A stretch of DNA of 64,000 nucleotides from Acidobacteriota bacterium (lineage in GTDB: Bacteria > Acidobacteriota > Terriglobia > Terriglobales > Acidobacteriaceae). The stretch is from positions 1-64,000 of the forward strand of contig QIAN01000379.1 in the NCBI GenBank assembly GCA_003225005.1. The letters run 5' to 3'. The translations under genes and the position numbers were made by a program. Below, one piece after another: positions 18,176-27,182 of the stretch; the first letter of the stretch is position 1; each line of letters opens with the position of its first letter. The notes beneath the pieces are model-generated. The model was not told the DNA's origin, did no database searches, and saw nothing but the letters and a program-made list of their open reading frames with translations.

Positions 18176-20026
18176 GATTTAACGGAGCCAGCGGGAGCGG
18201 CCGTGCCCACCGCTTTCACCGCGTCGCGCTGGCCGTGCATCAGCTCCACGACGGCCTCATACAGCCGCGCACGGGTTTCGTGCCGCTCGTAGGCACGGGG
18301 TAGCGCACGTTTACTTCGATGCCTCCGCCAGTCGGCCGCACGTTGATGCCGGGCACGGCAGAAAGTGCTTGCACTTTGTATCGCGTGGTTGTGTGCTGCC
18401 ACTCCTGTTGCGCTATCTTGGAGTTGGCGGCAGTTTCTTTTTCCACTAGCTTCTGGATTCCGTCGATGATGGGGTACGGATCCTGCGCAGCTGGAATTTC
18501 GACTTGCAATTCGTCCCACATCCATTGACCCGAGGTGGAGAAGTTAAAGAAGTGTCCTTCGATGGCAAAGCCGTTTACAAATGCCACCCGGCGCCCAGTG
18601 GGATGGCCTGAGTCAGTCCAGTTTCCGGTCTCCAGCAGCACAGTACGCAGCAGGCCGACCTCGACCACCTCGCCCGAAACGCCATTGATTTCCACCCAGT
18701 CACCCACGCGGATACCATTGCGGCCCATCAATACGAACCAGCCAAAAAATGCCACGATGAAATCCTTCAGAGCGACGGTAAGTCCGGCGCCGGCCAATCC
18801 TAGAATCGTTGTCGTCTCGCTGGGCATACCGAAGATCACGAACACAATGGCAAGACCACCCCATGCTTGCACGGCAAACTTCACTACAGTTTGAATCGTG
18901 CCCAGGCGCTTGTTTTCTGCGGCAAATCCGGCAAAAACACGGTCAATCACCCGGGCCGGCCACATACCCAACCAGCAAGATCATCACAATCCAAAGCATG
19001 GTTTCGATGGTGCTGTGCAACGCCGCGCGCTCTCGGGCTTGTACGAATACCAGCCAGTTGCCATAGATGTCCCTTAGTTCCTGCTCGTCTTGGATCCGTT
19101 TGTCGAATTCGGCCAGATTTTTCTGGTCCTGGGAATGCTGCTTCAGGGAACTGAGCGTTCGCTTGGCGGTGGCTTTCGATTCTTCGCGGCTCGCGCTTTG
19201 GTTGCCTCGCGCGAAGCCTTTGGCTTGCTGCTTGACAGATTCGCGTTCCGATTTCTCTGCGTCAGCGCGCTTTTCAAAACCCTCATGTTGCTGGTTGAGC
19301 TTCTGGACTTCCGCGGCGGCCTCCTGCCGGGCGCCCGCGATTTGCAATCGTTTGGAATGCAGCTCGCGCCAGGCCCGGAAGACATGGAGAAGCGTGTGCG
19401 CCTGATAATTCTGCTCAGCAGAAATGGCCGCCGGGGATGGTGCGCTCTCCGGCTCCTTATCGCTGGCGTCGTGCTCCGCCTTCAGTTGTCTGATCCTGGC
19501 GCTAGGATCGGCGCCGGCGCGCGCCAGATCCTCCGCCGCATCGTCGACTTCATATTGGTCAAGTTCAAGCTGTCCCTTTGCAACTTCCAGTTGGTCCTCG
19601 AGATTCTCTTTTTGTGATTCCGGAGCCTTCGCCGACTTCCTGGTAAGCTCTGCGACGCTGTCTTCATCCATCTTCACCGCAGCTTCGGCGGCGGCCTTTC
19701 TCGCGGCAAGCTCTTTGGTCTCAGGAGTGAGCGGAGGAAGATTTGCACCGGCGTTACGTTCCGCACCGTAAAACGCGAGGTCGAGTTCGTGGTCGGCGAG
19801 TTTCAGGGCTTGATGGGAAAGATTTTTCTCTTCCGGAGTTGCGGCCAGAGCTGCCAGTCTGCGCGCGGTTTGCAGTGGACTTTGGTCCACCAACGGCCGA
19901 CTCGCGGCATTGGCAGTCACGACTTTTCCACCTTGAGCGTTACGAGTACGTTAACACCAAGCCGACAATGGCCAATGCCAGCAGCACGACCAGCGCGATC
20001 CCCGTAATCCAATGGAAAAATCTCAT
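18172..20026 (-). pseudogene. Large MscS-type mechanosensitive channel gene broken by three frameshifts
   Basis: Pieces of one gene lie in successive frames. The ATG at 20026 (GGAGG just upstream) starts a membrane segment MRFFHWITGIALVVLLALAIV. A shift near 19945 leads into a roughly 300-residue charged coiled-coil region (AELTRKSAKAPESQKENLEDQLEVAKGQLELDQ). A shift near 18953 (one extra C in a C/G run; VGYVAG should continue into RVIDRVFAG) leads into the MscS pore and beta domain (GLAGAGLTVALKDFIVAFFGWF, IRVGDWVEINGVSGEVVEVGLLRT). A third shift near 18300 leads to the tail RAYERHETRARLYEAVVELMHG. If intact, it would be a channel of about 610 residues with a periplasmic coiled coil. Either it is dead or the sequence carries indel errors. 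Confidence 0.8.
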
Positions 20027-20749
20027 CAGCCTCCAAAAACATCGGCATCCGTCGAGACGCAGTTTGCTCCGTCTCTCCCGCCGCGTTTCCAACATCGCGG
20101 AGAAGAGTGAAATCCCGTTTCGGCGACTGGACTCAGACCAATGTAACAATAAACTCTCCCCGGTGGGGCGTGCATCTATGTAAATCTTGAACGAAATCAA
20201 TGAGTGTCAAGGGATTATCTCAAGCGGCAGTAGCATCCATGTGCGGAATCAAACAGTGACAACAAACAAAAAGGAAAATGAGAAAAAGCGGAAATCGCGG
20301 GACAGTGTTCGAGGCTGAGCTTCCGCGCTGCTGAGGACAGCGGACGGGCTTGCGATTTTCAGAACAGCGACAACTGGCGGGACTGTAACAGGTGGCTTTA
20401 AGGGTTTCGATCATGCGTTGCGCGTGGGCGGACTGGTTCTGCGGTCCGTAGCCTTTCCAGTCGCGCACGCTCTCGAAGGTGGCGATCGGTCTGTTGATGC
20501 CGGCGGCGATGGCTTCATCGCGCGTGGTGTAGGCCGTGCGGCTCCAGATAGAGGCGACGACCCTCCGCCTCTCTGGCCGTACCAGTGGCTTGTCGAGACG
20601 GCGTGCCAGCCGTTCGGCACCATTGCGATGCGGACCTCGCCATGCAACTGCGTGCCCTCAAGCTCGACGCGGATGGTTTAGTGGTGGTCGAAAACGCCGC
20701 AGTCGTTGCAATCGGCGCCGCCCCACAGGGCCTGAAGAATGCATCACTG
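20027..20749. other. Stretch with degenerate minus-strand coding traces
   Basis: No intact gene. On the minus strand between about 20680 and 20400, protein-like pieces appear in two frames: VELEGTQLHGEVRIAMVPNG, then TRDEAIAAGINRPIATFESV followed by RDWKGYGPQNQSAHAQRMI. These look like the decayed end of one gene that I cannot assign. The remainder (20027-20400) shows nothing. Base and word use from about 20400 resembles the AbiE module rather than the flanks. Confidence 0.4.
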
Positions 20750-20786
20750 TGTAACGAAACCCCCTTTTTCAGGGGGTTTCATTACA
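20750..20786. promoter_or_regulatory. Long inverted repeat before the AbiEi antitoxin gene
   Basis: TGTAACGAAACCCCC and GGGGGTTTCATTACA pair at 14 of 15 positions around a 7-base loop, the inner 9 bp perfectly. It ends 9 bases before the ATG of the antitoxin gene. AbiEi antitoxins are known to repress their own operon by binding inverted repeats in the promoter, so this is a good operator candidate. It could also act as a hairpin in RNA. Confidence 0.6.
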
Positions 20787-20795
20787 GAGAATGAC

Positions 20796-21665
20796 ATGGA
20801 ACCCATGACCCGATCCCTATCGACGCAGGAAAGCAAGGTCGTACTGGCGCTCACCGAACGGGGGCAACGGGAGGCCATGCGGGCGGAGATCGTCGATCTG
20901 CTCGGGGGCAGCACCAAGGCCGCCGACCATGTTATCGAATCCCTGCGCCGCAAAGGCTGGTTAGAGCGGGCTACATGGGGCCAGTATCTTCTTATACCGC
21001 CAGAGCAGGGGCCGGACGCCCTGGGCGACAGCAATCTTCTGGCGCTCGCCAGCCGCATCGCCGATCCCTATTACATCGGCTTCAGCACCGCCGCCGCCCA
21101 TTACGGACTGACGACGCAGTACCGCAAGGTGATCTTCTTGGTGACACCGGTGCGTCTGCGGGAGCGCGAGGTTGGAGAGTCGCGGGTCCGGATCGTCAAT
21201 CAGGCAGACAGCAAGTTTTTCGGCTTCGAGCCGGTTGATGTGCTCGGCTACAAAGTCATGATCTCAGACCGCGAAAAGACCGCCATCGACTGCATCGACC
21301 GCCCGGCGCTCGCCGGCGGGGTGGGCGAAGCCGCCACCATTCTCGCGACCGCCAGCCGCCGGTTCGACTGGAACAAGGCAGCCGATTATCTCGAACGGAT
21401 CAATTCAGGCGCCCTTGTGCGGCGCTTCGGCTGGCTCGTCGATCACGTCCAGGCCGATGTTCCGCCCGCCGTGCGCGATCGCCTGCTGCAGCTGGCCGCG
21501 CGAAGCCGCAAGGCCGCGCTCGGCCCCGATCCCGCGCGCGCGCGCGAGGTCAAGGGGGCCATCGGCTATAACGAGACGTGGCGCCTGTTCATCAACGTGC
21601 CGCGGGAAGAGCTGCACGGCAGCACCGGACTCGGCCGGCGCAAAGCTATTCGGAAGGAGAGCTAA
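20796..21665 (+). CDS. abiEi: AbiEi-type type IV antitoxin
   Basis: 289 residues from the ATG at 20796 (MEPMTRSLSTQESKVVL). The N-terminal winged helix (QREAMRAEIVDLLGG, then ADHVIESLRRKGWLERATWGQYLLIPPE) binds DNA in this family. The C-terminal AbiEi domain carries the usual segments YYIGFSTAAAHYGLTTQ, RKVIFLVTP, RIVNQADSKFFGFEPVDV and SDREKTAIDCIDRP. AbiEi neutralises the AbiEii nucleotidyltransferase and represses the operon. The frame is intact. The toxin start lies two bases after its stop. Composition (dense CGC/GCC codons) is closer to alphaproteobacterial genes than to the neighbours, suggesting transfer. Confidence 0.88.
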   Translation: MEPMTRSLSTQESKVVLALTERGQREAMRAEIVDLLGGSTKAADHVIESLRRKGWLERATWGQYLLIPPEQGPDALGDSNLLALASRIADPYYIGFSTAAAHYGLTTQYRKVIFLVTPVRLREREVGESRVRIVNQADSKFFGFEPVDVLGYKVMISDREKTAIDCIDRPALAGGVGEAATILATASRRFDWNKAADYLERINSGALVRRFGWLVDHVQADVPPAVRDRLLQLAARSRKAALGPDPARAREVKGAIGYNETWRLFINVPREELHGSTGLGRRKAIRKES

Positions 21666-21667
21666 CA

Positions 21668-22569
21668 ATGCTCAGCCAGCCGCAGGTGCAGCGTTACTCC
21701 TCCGACTCCGGCCTTCGCGACATCATGATCGCGGAGAAGGAAATCGTGCTGACATTCCTGCTTCAGCTTCTGTCCGAGCGCGCCATTCTGGACAGGCTGG
21801 CCTTCAAGGGGGCACGTGCCTGCGAAAAATGTTCATCGGCAGCCAGGGACGATTTTCAACCGACCTGGATTTCACCGGAGTCGAGGAACACGATCACGAG
21901 GACATCATTCTCGAAATGATGCAAGCGTTCGCTCAGCCCTTTCACGGAATCCAGTTTGCCATTCCCGACGGTAGTTACTACGAAACGCAGGACGGCCTGT
22001 CGTGGGGCGTCAATCCGACCTATTCGCATGGCTGGAACGCGAGCGGCGTGGGCGAGGTGAAGCTCCAGATCAGCCGGCGTGAAACGCCGACGCTGCCGAC
22101 GGAGCGGCAACCGCAGAGCGAGCAGAGTTATTTCAAGCTCCTGCCCTTTGCGCCTGCGGAAATCATCTGCCTTGCGCTGGCCGAAATCCTCGTGGAAAAA
22201 ATCCGCGCCTGCCATCAGCGCAACAAGGCGCGCGACATATACGACCTCAGCATGTTCGCCACGCGCCCCCTCGACCAAGCGCTGATCCGTCGGCTGGTGG
22301 TGCTGAAGCTGTGGCAGGCGCGGGATAGTTTCGATCCGGCCCGCCTGATCCAGAAGTTCCAGGATGGCAGGGACTTCGACTGGGACGATCTGCGCCAGCT
22401 CCTTAACCGCGCCGTGGTCATCGACCGCGAGAGGATCACCGCCGATTGCGTGAGGGGGTTCGGATTTCTCGCGAACCTGACGGACGATGAGCGTATGCTC
22501 GCCCGCGACCAGTATCAACGGGAGCAGGCTGTGGCGGAAAGACTGCGCGCGTCGCCGGCGCGGGGTTGA
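21668..22569 (+). pseudogene. abiEii: AbiEii nucleotidyltransferase toxin gene with one-base frameshift
   Basis: The ATG at 21668 follows a GGAGAG ribosome site and encodes the usual AbiEii opening (EKEIVLTFLLQLLSERAILDRLAFKG). At the G run 21808-21812 the frame is lost. One extra G would restore KGGTCLRKMFIGSQGRFSTDLDF, which holds the GSxxxxSTDLD nucleotidyltransferase motif. The remaining frame, to 22569, is clean and carries EKIRACHQRNKARDIYDL, the typical second conserved block. As written, the toxin would end soon after residue 80 without its active site. Either the module is disarmed, or the G run is an assembly error. Confidence 0.85.
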
Positions 22570-22861
22570 CGCCGCATACTCGGTGTAGGCAGAAAAGCTG
22601 TTGTAGCATCCCTGCGTTTTAGACTGCGCAGCAGAGCTATATCTCCACACTGGATAACCCACTGTGCGGTTCAACAGGTCCGAGCCCTTTTGGATCCATG
22701 TTCGACGAGGTCGTCGACTGGCTGACATTTCTGTGCGCTTATCGATAGTTCTGCTGGGCCGCCGAGTTGTCCATTTTGCGCTGGAGCAAGATTCGCAAAA
22801 ATATCTCATAGATAACCACAATGGAATCAGTGTTTCGATACACTTCCTATTTTAAAATCAG

Positions 22862-24787
22862 CTACTTACGAAAGTGGTTCCTGATCGCCTCCGCCTGGCC
22901 GCGGGTCACCACCGCCGTTAGAGCTGAAGCGTCCGCATGCTTGACCGCTTGTAAGCTTCCAAAATGTTCCAGTAATCTCCGGGTGGTGCTGGCGCCGACC
23001 CCCGGGATCTCCAGCAATTCGCTGGAGCGATCGCGCATCTGACGGCGTTTGCGGTGGAAGGTCACGGCAAAACGGTGGGCTTCGTCGCGGATGAGTTGCA
23101 CGAGATGCAAAACAGGGGAGTGATGATCAAGCGCGATGGGATCGTTCTCTTGCCCGTAGACGTAGATGATCTCTTCGCGTTTGGCAATTGCAGCCAAAGG
23201 CTGATTGATGATCTCGAGTGACTCCAGCGCCTCAGCTGCCGCGTGCAATTGCCCGAGGCCGCCATCGATCAGCACCAGGCTGGGCATCGCTTTTTCTTCC
23301 TGCTGCAGTCGCTTGTAGTGGCGCGTAACCACCTCGCGCATAGAAGCGAAATCATCGACACCTTCTACGGTTCGAATGATGAATTTCCGGTAGTCCGACT
23401 TCTTCATCCTTCCGTCTTCCCACACCACCATCGAGGCCACGGTCTCTGCGCCCTGAATGTGCGAGATGTCGAAGCATTCGATGCGCTTGGGCAGATCGGG
23501 CAGGCTGAGCGAGTCTTGTAGCTCTTCCTGAACCGCCTTCGTGTTCGGCTTCAGAACGCGGAAGCGTTGATCGTAGGACTGTCTGGCGTTGGTGCCTGCG
23601 AGATCGATGAGAGAGCGCTTGTCCCCACGCAACGGCACAAGAATGTGAACTCGAGCCGCGCGGGGATTACCCATCGCAAGTTGGTCAGAGAGTAAATCTT
23701 CGAGAGCCTCCCGGTCTTCAAAATCCACTGGCACGTAGATATTGCGCGGGACATATGGCTGTCCGATATAGAGCTGCTTCAGCAGGCTGGAGAAAAATTC
23801 ACCGGGCACGAATGAACCATTACCCAAGCCCTCCGTAGGGACGTTCCGAGCAACGTCTCTGCGCTGAATGTCCACATCGTTACCGTCGGAACATTCCGAC
23901 GGCGGCATTTCGGGCAATGCGAACTGCGGCAGCTCCTCCCAGAAGAATTCGCGCCGATCTAGCACGCGCCCACCGCGCATGTGAAACAGGTTGACGGCGA
24001 GCATCCCTTTCTCGCAGTGGTAACCGAATACATCGGCATCATCGCCTTCCGCGGCGGCGATGCGCTGCCGCTCCTGCAACTGCTCGACGGTGGAGATCAA
24101 ATCGCGATACCTGGCCGCGCGCTCGTATTCTTCGGCCTGGGCGGCCTGCTCCATGCGGGCCTCCAACGATCGTGTCAGATCGGTGGGACGGCCTTCCAGA
24201 AACAACTTCACATCCCGCACCGCTTCCTGATAAACCTCAGGCGTAGTCAGGGTTTCGACGCACGGGCCCAAGCAGCGCTTGATGTAGTACTGCAAGCAGG
24301 GCCGGGGATGGTAACGCGTGAGATCCACTTTGCAGGAAGGCACGAGAAAGTTGCGGTGGATGAGATCGACGATGCGGTAGGCGAGGTTCGCCGGAAAGTA
24401 CGGACCGTAATAAGCGCTGCCGTCTTTACGGAGGCGGCGTGTGACGTACACCCGCGGAAAGCGCTCGCCCAGCGTCAATTTCACGTAGGGATAGGTTTTG
24501 TCATCGCGCAGCAGAATATTGAAGCGCGGCTTACGCTGTTTGATGAAGTTGTTTTCGAGCGCCAGCGCTTCCTTGTTGTTGGCGACGACGATGTAGTCGA
24601 CGTCGACCGCCTCGCGGACCAGCGTGTCCGTTTTTGCGTCCTCCCAACGGGCGGCACGAAAGTAGCTCGCCACCCGGCTGCGCAGGTTCTTCGCCTTACC
24701 CACGTAGATGACATCGCCTTCGGCGTTCTTGTACAGGTACACGCCGGGCTCGGTGGGCAAGGTGCGGATTTTTTGGTGGAGATCCAT
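22862..24787 (-). CDS. uvrC: UvrABC excinuclease subunit C
   Basis: 641 residues from the ATG at 24787. The N-terminal GIY-YIG nuclease domain (TEPGVYLYKNAEGDVIYVGKAKNLRSRV) makes the 3' incision. It is followed by the Cys-rich block CLGPC, a UVR domain (MEQAAQAEEYERAARYRDLI), the RNase H-like 5' nuclease domain (IECFDISHIQGAETVASMVVWEDG ... LVLIDGGLGQLHAA) and the C-terminal helix-hairpin-helix pair (LEIPGVGASTTRRLLEHFGSL). It acts in nucleotide excision repair with UvrA and UvrB. Odd feature: about 30 extra residues (around PPSECSDGNDV ... PTEGLGNGSF) before EFFSSLLKQLY are encoded by two palindromes, an in-frame repeat insertion. Confidence 0.97.
   Translation of the reverse strand: MDLHQKIRTLPTEPGVYLYKNAEGDVIYVGKAKNLRSRVASYFRAARWEDAKTDTLVREAVDVDYIVVANNKEALALENNFIKQRKPRFNILLRDDKTYPYVKLTLGERFPRVYVTRRLRKDGSAYYGPYFPANLAYRIVDLIHRNFLVPSCKVDLTRYHPRPCLQYYIKRCLGPCVETLTTPEVYQEAVRDVKLFLEGRPTDLTRSLEARMEQAAQAEEYERAARYRDLISTVEQLQERQRIAAAEGDDADVFGYHCEKGMLAVNLFHMRGGRVLDRREFFWEELPQFALPEMPPSECSDGNDVDIQRRDVARNVPTEGLGNGSFVPGEFFSSLLKQLYIGQPYVPRNIYVPVDFEDREALEDLLSDQLAMGNPRAARVHILVPLRGDKRSLIDLAGTNARQSYDQRFRVLKPNTKAVQEELQDSLSLPDLPKRIECFDISHIQGAETVASMVVWEDGRMKKSDYRKFIIRTVEGVDDFASMREVVTRHYKRLQQEEKAMPSLVLIDGGLGQLHAAAEALESLEIINQPLAAIAKREEIIYVYGQENDPIALDHHSPVLHLVQLIRDEAHRFAVTFHRKRRQMRDRSSELLEIPGVGASTTRRLLEHFGSLQAVKHADASALTAVVTRGQAEAIRNHFRK
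23835..23902. repeat. Double-palindrome repeat element inserted in uvrC
   Basis: Two inverted repeats lie 20 bases apart. GTAGGGACGTT and AACGTCTCTGC (23835-23862) match at 9 of 11 positions around a 6-base loop. CCGTCGGAA and TTCCGACGG (23883-23902) are perfect around CA. The stretch encodes residues absent from ordinary UvrC proteins and keeps the frame, as expected of a small mobile palindromic element. Confidence 0.65.
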
Positions 24788-24881
24788 TCGCAATCGGCCG
24801 GATTTATTCTATTAGATGATCCAATGACCGCTTGTGGCACAATGGCTAACGGTGCATTGCTCACACGGGACTCTCTCGGAA

Positions 24882-25931
24882 ATGAATACGGCACCGATGT
24901 TCGTGAGGCGATCGGTGCCTAGGCTGCTGACAATTGGATGTCTCTTGACGGCTGCAGCTTTCGGCGTTTTCGTAATTGTCACTTCTGGGCAATCGTCACC
25001 GGCCAAACAGTCCTCTCCTCGACCGGCCGAATCCAAACCTGCTCCGGAAAAGAGTCCGGAAGCTCAGCCCGCTGCCAAGCCAAACGCCCATCACTTCGAC
25101 CGCGTTGTTATTATCGTGTTGGAAAATGCCGACTACGAGGTTGCCGTTCGCGACAATAACCTTGCGGAGCTAGCCACCCACGGCGCAAGCTTTTCCAATT
25201 TCCACGCGCTGTTTCACCCCTCGTATCCAAACTATCTTGCCATGGTGGCGGGTACCGACTTCGGCACCCATCGCAGGGCTCGGATCTTTGGTGACAAGCA
25301 AGTCAACTTTCCGGCGAACGCGGCGCACAAGACGATTGCCGATCGCTTGATTGAGGCCGGCCTCGATTGGAAAAATTATGCGGAGGAATTGCCCGATGTG
25401 CCTTGCCCCTTCCGCATCTACACTCAGCATGTGGCAAACGGCAAGAAAGGCGACTATGCCCGCAAGCACGTGCCTTTTTTAAGTTTCCAGGAAGTCCAGC
25501 AGAAGTGGTGCGACCACGTAGTGCCGGTCGATTCCGGCAAGAGCGACAACTGGTTCGCCCAGGATGCGAAGAAGGGGCTTGTCGCGTATTCCTTTTTCAG
25601 TCCGAACATGGACGATGATGGCCACGATAGCAGCGTCCGGATTGCGGGGGAATGGTTGAAGGAGTTTCTCGATAAGAGTTTCCCTGAGAAGGTGCGTCAG
25701 GGGACGCTGGTGATTGTGACCTTCGATGAATCCGGCGGAAACAGTGACAACCGGATCTTTACGCTTTTCTTTGGCGACATGGTGAAACCGGCCCGCGAGC
25801 AGGATCCGAAAGTGCTAGGGCGGCAATACAACCACTACAGCCTGCTGCGCACAATCGAGGAGAATTTTGGGCTTGAGCCGCTAACGGAAAATGACAGGGA
25901 AGCGGCGCTGATCACCGACATCTGGAAGTAA
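24882..25931 (+). CDS. Exported phosphoesterase (phospholipase C/acid phosphatase-like)
   Basis: 349 residues. A cationic start and hydrophobic stretch (VRRSVPRLLTIGCLLTAAAFGVFVIVTSG) form a signal peptide or anchor, followed by a Pro/Ser/Lys spacer. The phosphoesterase domain shows VVIIVLENADYE (the metal-binding Glu-Asn), HALFHPSYPNYLAMVAGT, FSPNMDDDGHDSS and VIVTFDESGG, the marks of the alkaline-phosphatase-fold family that includes phospholipase C and acid phosphatase AcpA. The substrate is unknown. It is transcribed divergently from uvrC, with the two starts 94 bases apart. The ATG at 24882 is preferred; another ATG lies 15 bases on. Confidence 0.85.
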   Translation: MNTAPMFVRRSVPRLLTIGCLLTAAAFGVFVIVTSGQSSPAKQSSPRPAESKPAPEKSPEAQPAAKPNAHHFDRVVIIVLENADYEVAVRDNNLAELATHGASFSNFHALFHPSYPNYLAMVAGTDFGTHRRARIFGDKQVNFPANAAHKTIADRLIEAGLDWKNYAEELPDVPCPFRIYTQHVANGKKGDYARKHVPFLSFQEVQQKWCDHVVPVDSGKSDNWFAQDAKKGLVAYSFFSPNMDDDGHDSSVRIAGEWLKEFLDKSFPEKVRQGTLVIVTFDESGGNSDNRIFTLFFGDMVKPAREQDPKVLGRQYNHYSLLRTIEENFGLEPLTENDREAALITDIWK

Positions 25932-26254
25932 ATCCAGAGAAGTGCCTCGGTCTACAGCTGTGACCTGGCTGATTGAGCGGGAGTGTATAAAATTTCCATT
26001 CCGGGTGTGTGGTTTGCGTTGCCCGGGGCTGCGAAAATTGCCTGACACATTCGCTTGGATACCGCAAACCATTGAAACGTTATATACTTACCAATGCCCG
26101 GGTGGGTACGGGAAACTGGCACGTGCCGTGCAAAAGCACAGCTTGGGAATAGTGCACGTAGGCTTATTTCCCCAGGTCTTCAGTACGGACATTTGAGCGC
26201 GAAAGCTGTGAAATGCGCCGAGACAATGAGATTCAATTTAAGGAGCTCCTCTCT
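25932..26254 (+). other. Long leader and promoter region of the OmpA-lipoprotein gene
   Basis: No gene is evident in these 323 bases. AT-rich stretches (GTATAAAATTTCC near 25984 and TTATATACTT at 26080) are the best -10 candidates for the downstream lipoprotein gene, but no well-spaced -35 pairs with them. An AAGGAG ribosome site lies at the right end. Confidence 0.35.
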
Positions 26255-26989
26255 ATGACCCGCACTTCGTTAGCGATTTTCCTGGCGGCAAGCATGATGG
26301 CTACCGCCGGCTGCGCCAGCAAGAACTATGTAAAGCAACAGACCACACCGCTAATCAACAAAACCAACGAACTGGACGACCTGACGGCCAAAAACACCAA
26401 GGAGATCAAGGATGTTGATGCCCGGGCACAGGCCGGGATCCAGGCGGTTCAGGCTAAGGCTGCCGACGTGGACCAAAAAGCTCAGGCCGCCGGTCAGACC
26501 GCAGCTTCGGCGCAACAGACAGCCGACGCCGCCAATACTCGGGTTGGCGTTCTGACCAATACGGTAGCCAATCTCGACAACTATCATTCTGTCTCCGAAG
26601 CCTCTGCGAAGTTTGGTTTCAACAAGGATGTGCTGACGCCGCAAGCCAAGGAAGATCTCGACAAGCTGGCCGCCGGCATTGCAAGTACCAAGGGTTATCT
26701 GATCACTGTGGAAGGCGGCACGGATTCAACCGGCCCGGCAGATTACAACTACGATTTAAGCCAGCGCCGTGCCAATGCTGTGATTCAGTATCTGGCCTCG
26801 AAGTACAGCGTGCCTGCCCACAAGATTTACATAATCGGATTGGGCAAGGACAAGCCGGTCGAGTCGAACAAGACCGCTCAGGGCCGGCGTGAGAATCGTC
26901 GTGTCGATGTGCACCTGATGAGCAACACGCAGGGCAGCGATCAGAGCACCCCGACCACCGCCGGACAGTCTAATCCGTCGTCGATGTAG
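26255..26989 (+). CDS. OmpA-family peptidoglycan-binding lipoprotein
   Basis: 244 residues from the ATG at 26255, which follows AAGGAG. The signal peptide ends in a lipobox-like ATAGC, so Cys would be lipidated. A helical region rich in Ala/Gln/Lys heptads (residues about 30-105, similar to Lpp-type coiled coils) leads to a C-terminal OmpA domain (FGFNKDVLTPQAKEDLDKLA ... DYNYDLSQRRANAVIQYL ... GLGKDKPVESNKTAQGRRENRRVDV) with the peptidoglycan-binding Asp and Arg positions kept. It probably tethers the outer membrane to peptidoglycan, a Pal-like role. It is monocistronic, ending at a strong terminator. Confidence 0.92.
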   Translation: MTRTSLAIFLAASMMATAGCASKNYVKQQTTPLINKTNELDDLTAKNTKEIKDVDARAQAGIQAVQAKAADVDQKAQAAGQTAASAQQTADAANTRVGVLTNTVANLDNYHSVSEASAKFGFNKDVLTPQAKEDLDKLAAGIASTKGYLITVEGGTDSTGPADYNYDLSQRRANAVIQYLASKYSVPAHKIYIIGLGKDKPVESNKTAQGRRENRRVDVHLMSNTQGSDQSTPTTAGQSNPSSM

Positions 26990-27027
26990 AAAGAGTTTCC
27001 CCTCCTCCCCGGAGGACTTCGCCAACC

Positions 27028-27068
27028 AGGCCGCTCAATGCCTCCCCCCTGAGCGGCCTGTTTTTTTT
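27028..27068 (+). terminator. Intrinsic terminator of the OmpA-lipoprotein gene
   Basis: AGGCCGCTCA and TGAGCGGCCT form a perfect 10-bp stem with a 12-base loop, followed by G and eight T residues. It starts 38 bases after the stop. Confidence 0.93.
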
Positions 27069-27182
27069 CGAAGAGGGAGCAACGGATGGGCATTCATGGT
27101 TTGACTGTGAAATGAAAACCGATTGCTGGACCTTCGAAAACAACCATCGGCAATGCACCATTTTGCAGCGTAAAATAGAGGC

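Noticed and set aside
21856-22821. A 321-codon minus-strand frame
   Set aside because: It is antisense to the AbiEii frame, which carries the conserved nucleotidyltransferase blocks.
24794-24881. tRNA-like words between uvrC and the phosphoesterase gene
   Set aside because: There is no T-loop GTTCGAATC word, no acceptor pairing and no CCA-adjacent stem; no tRNA gene was found anywhere in the window.
23981-24922. A 313-codon plus-strand frame
   Set aside because: It is an antisense shadow of uvrC, produced by high GC at third positions.
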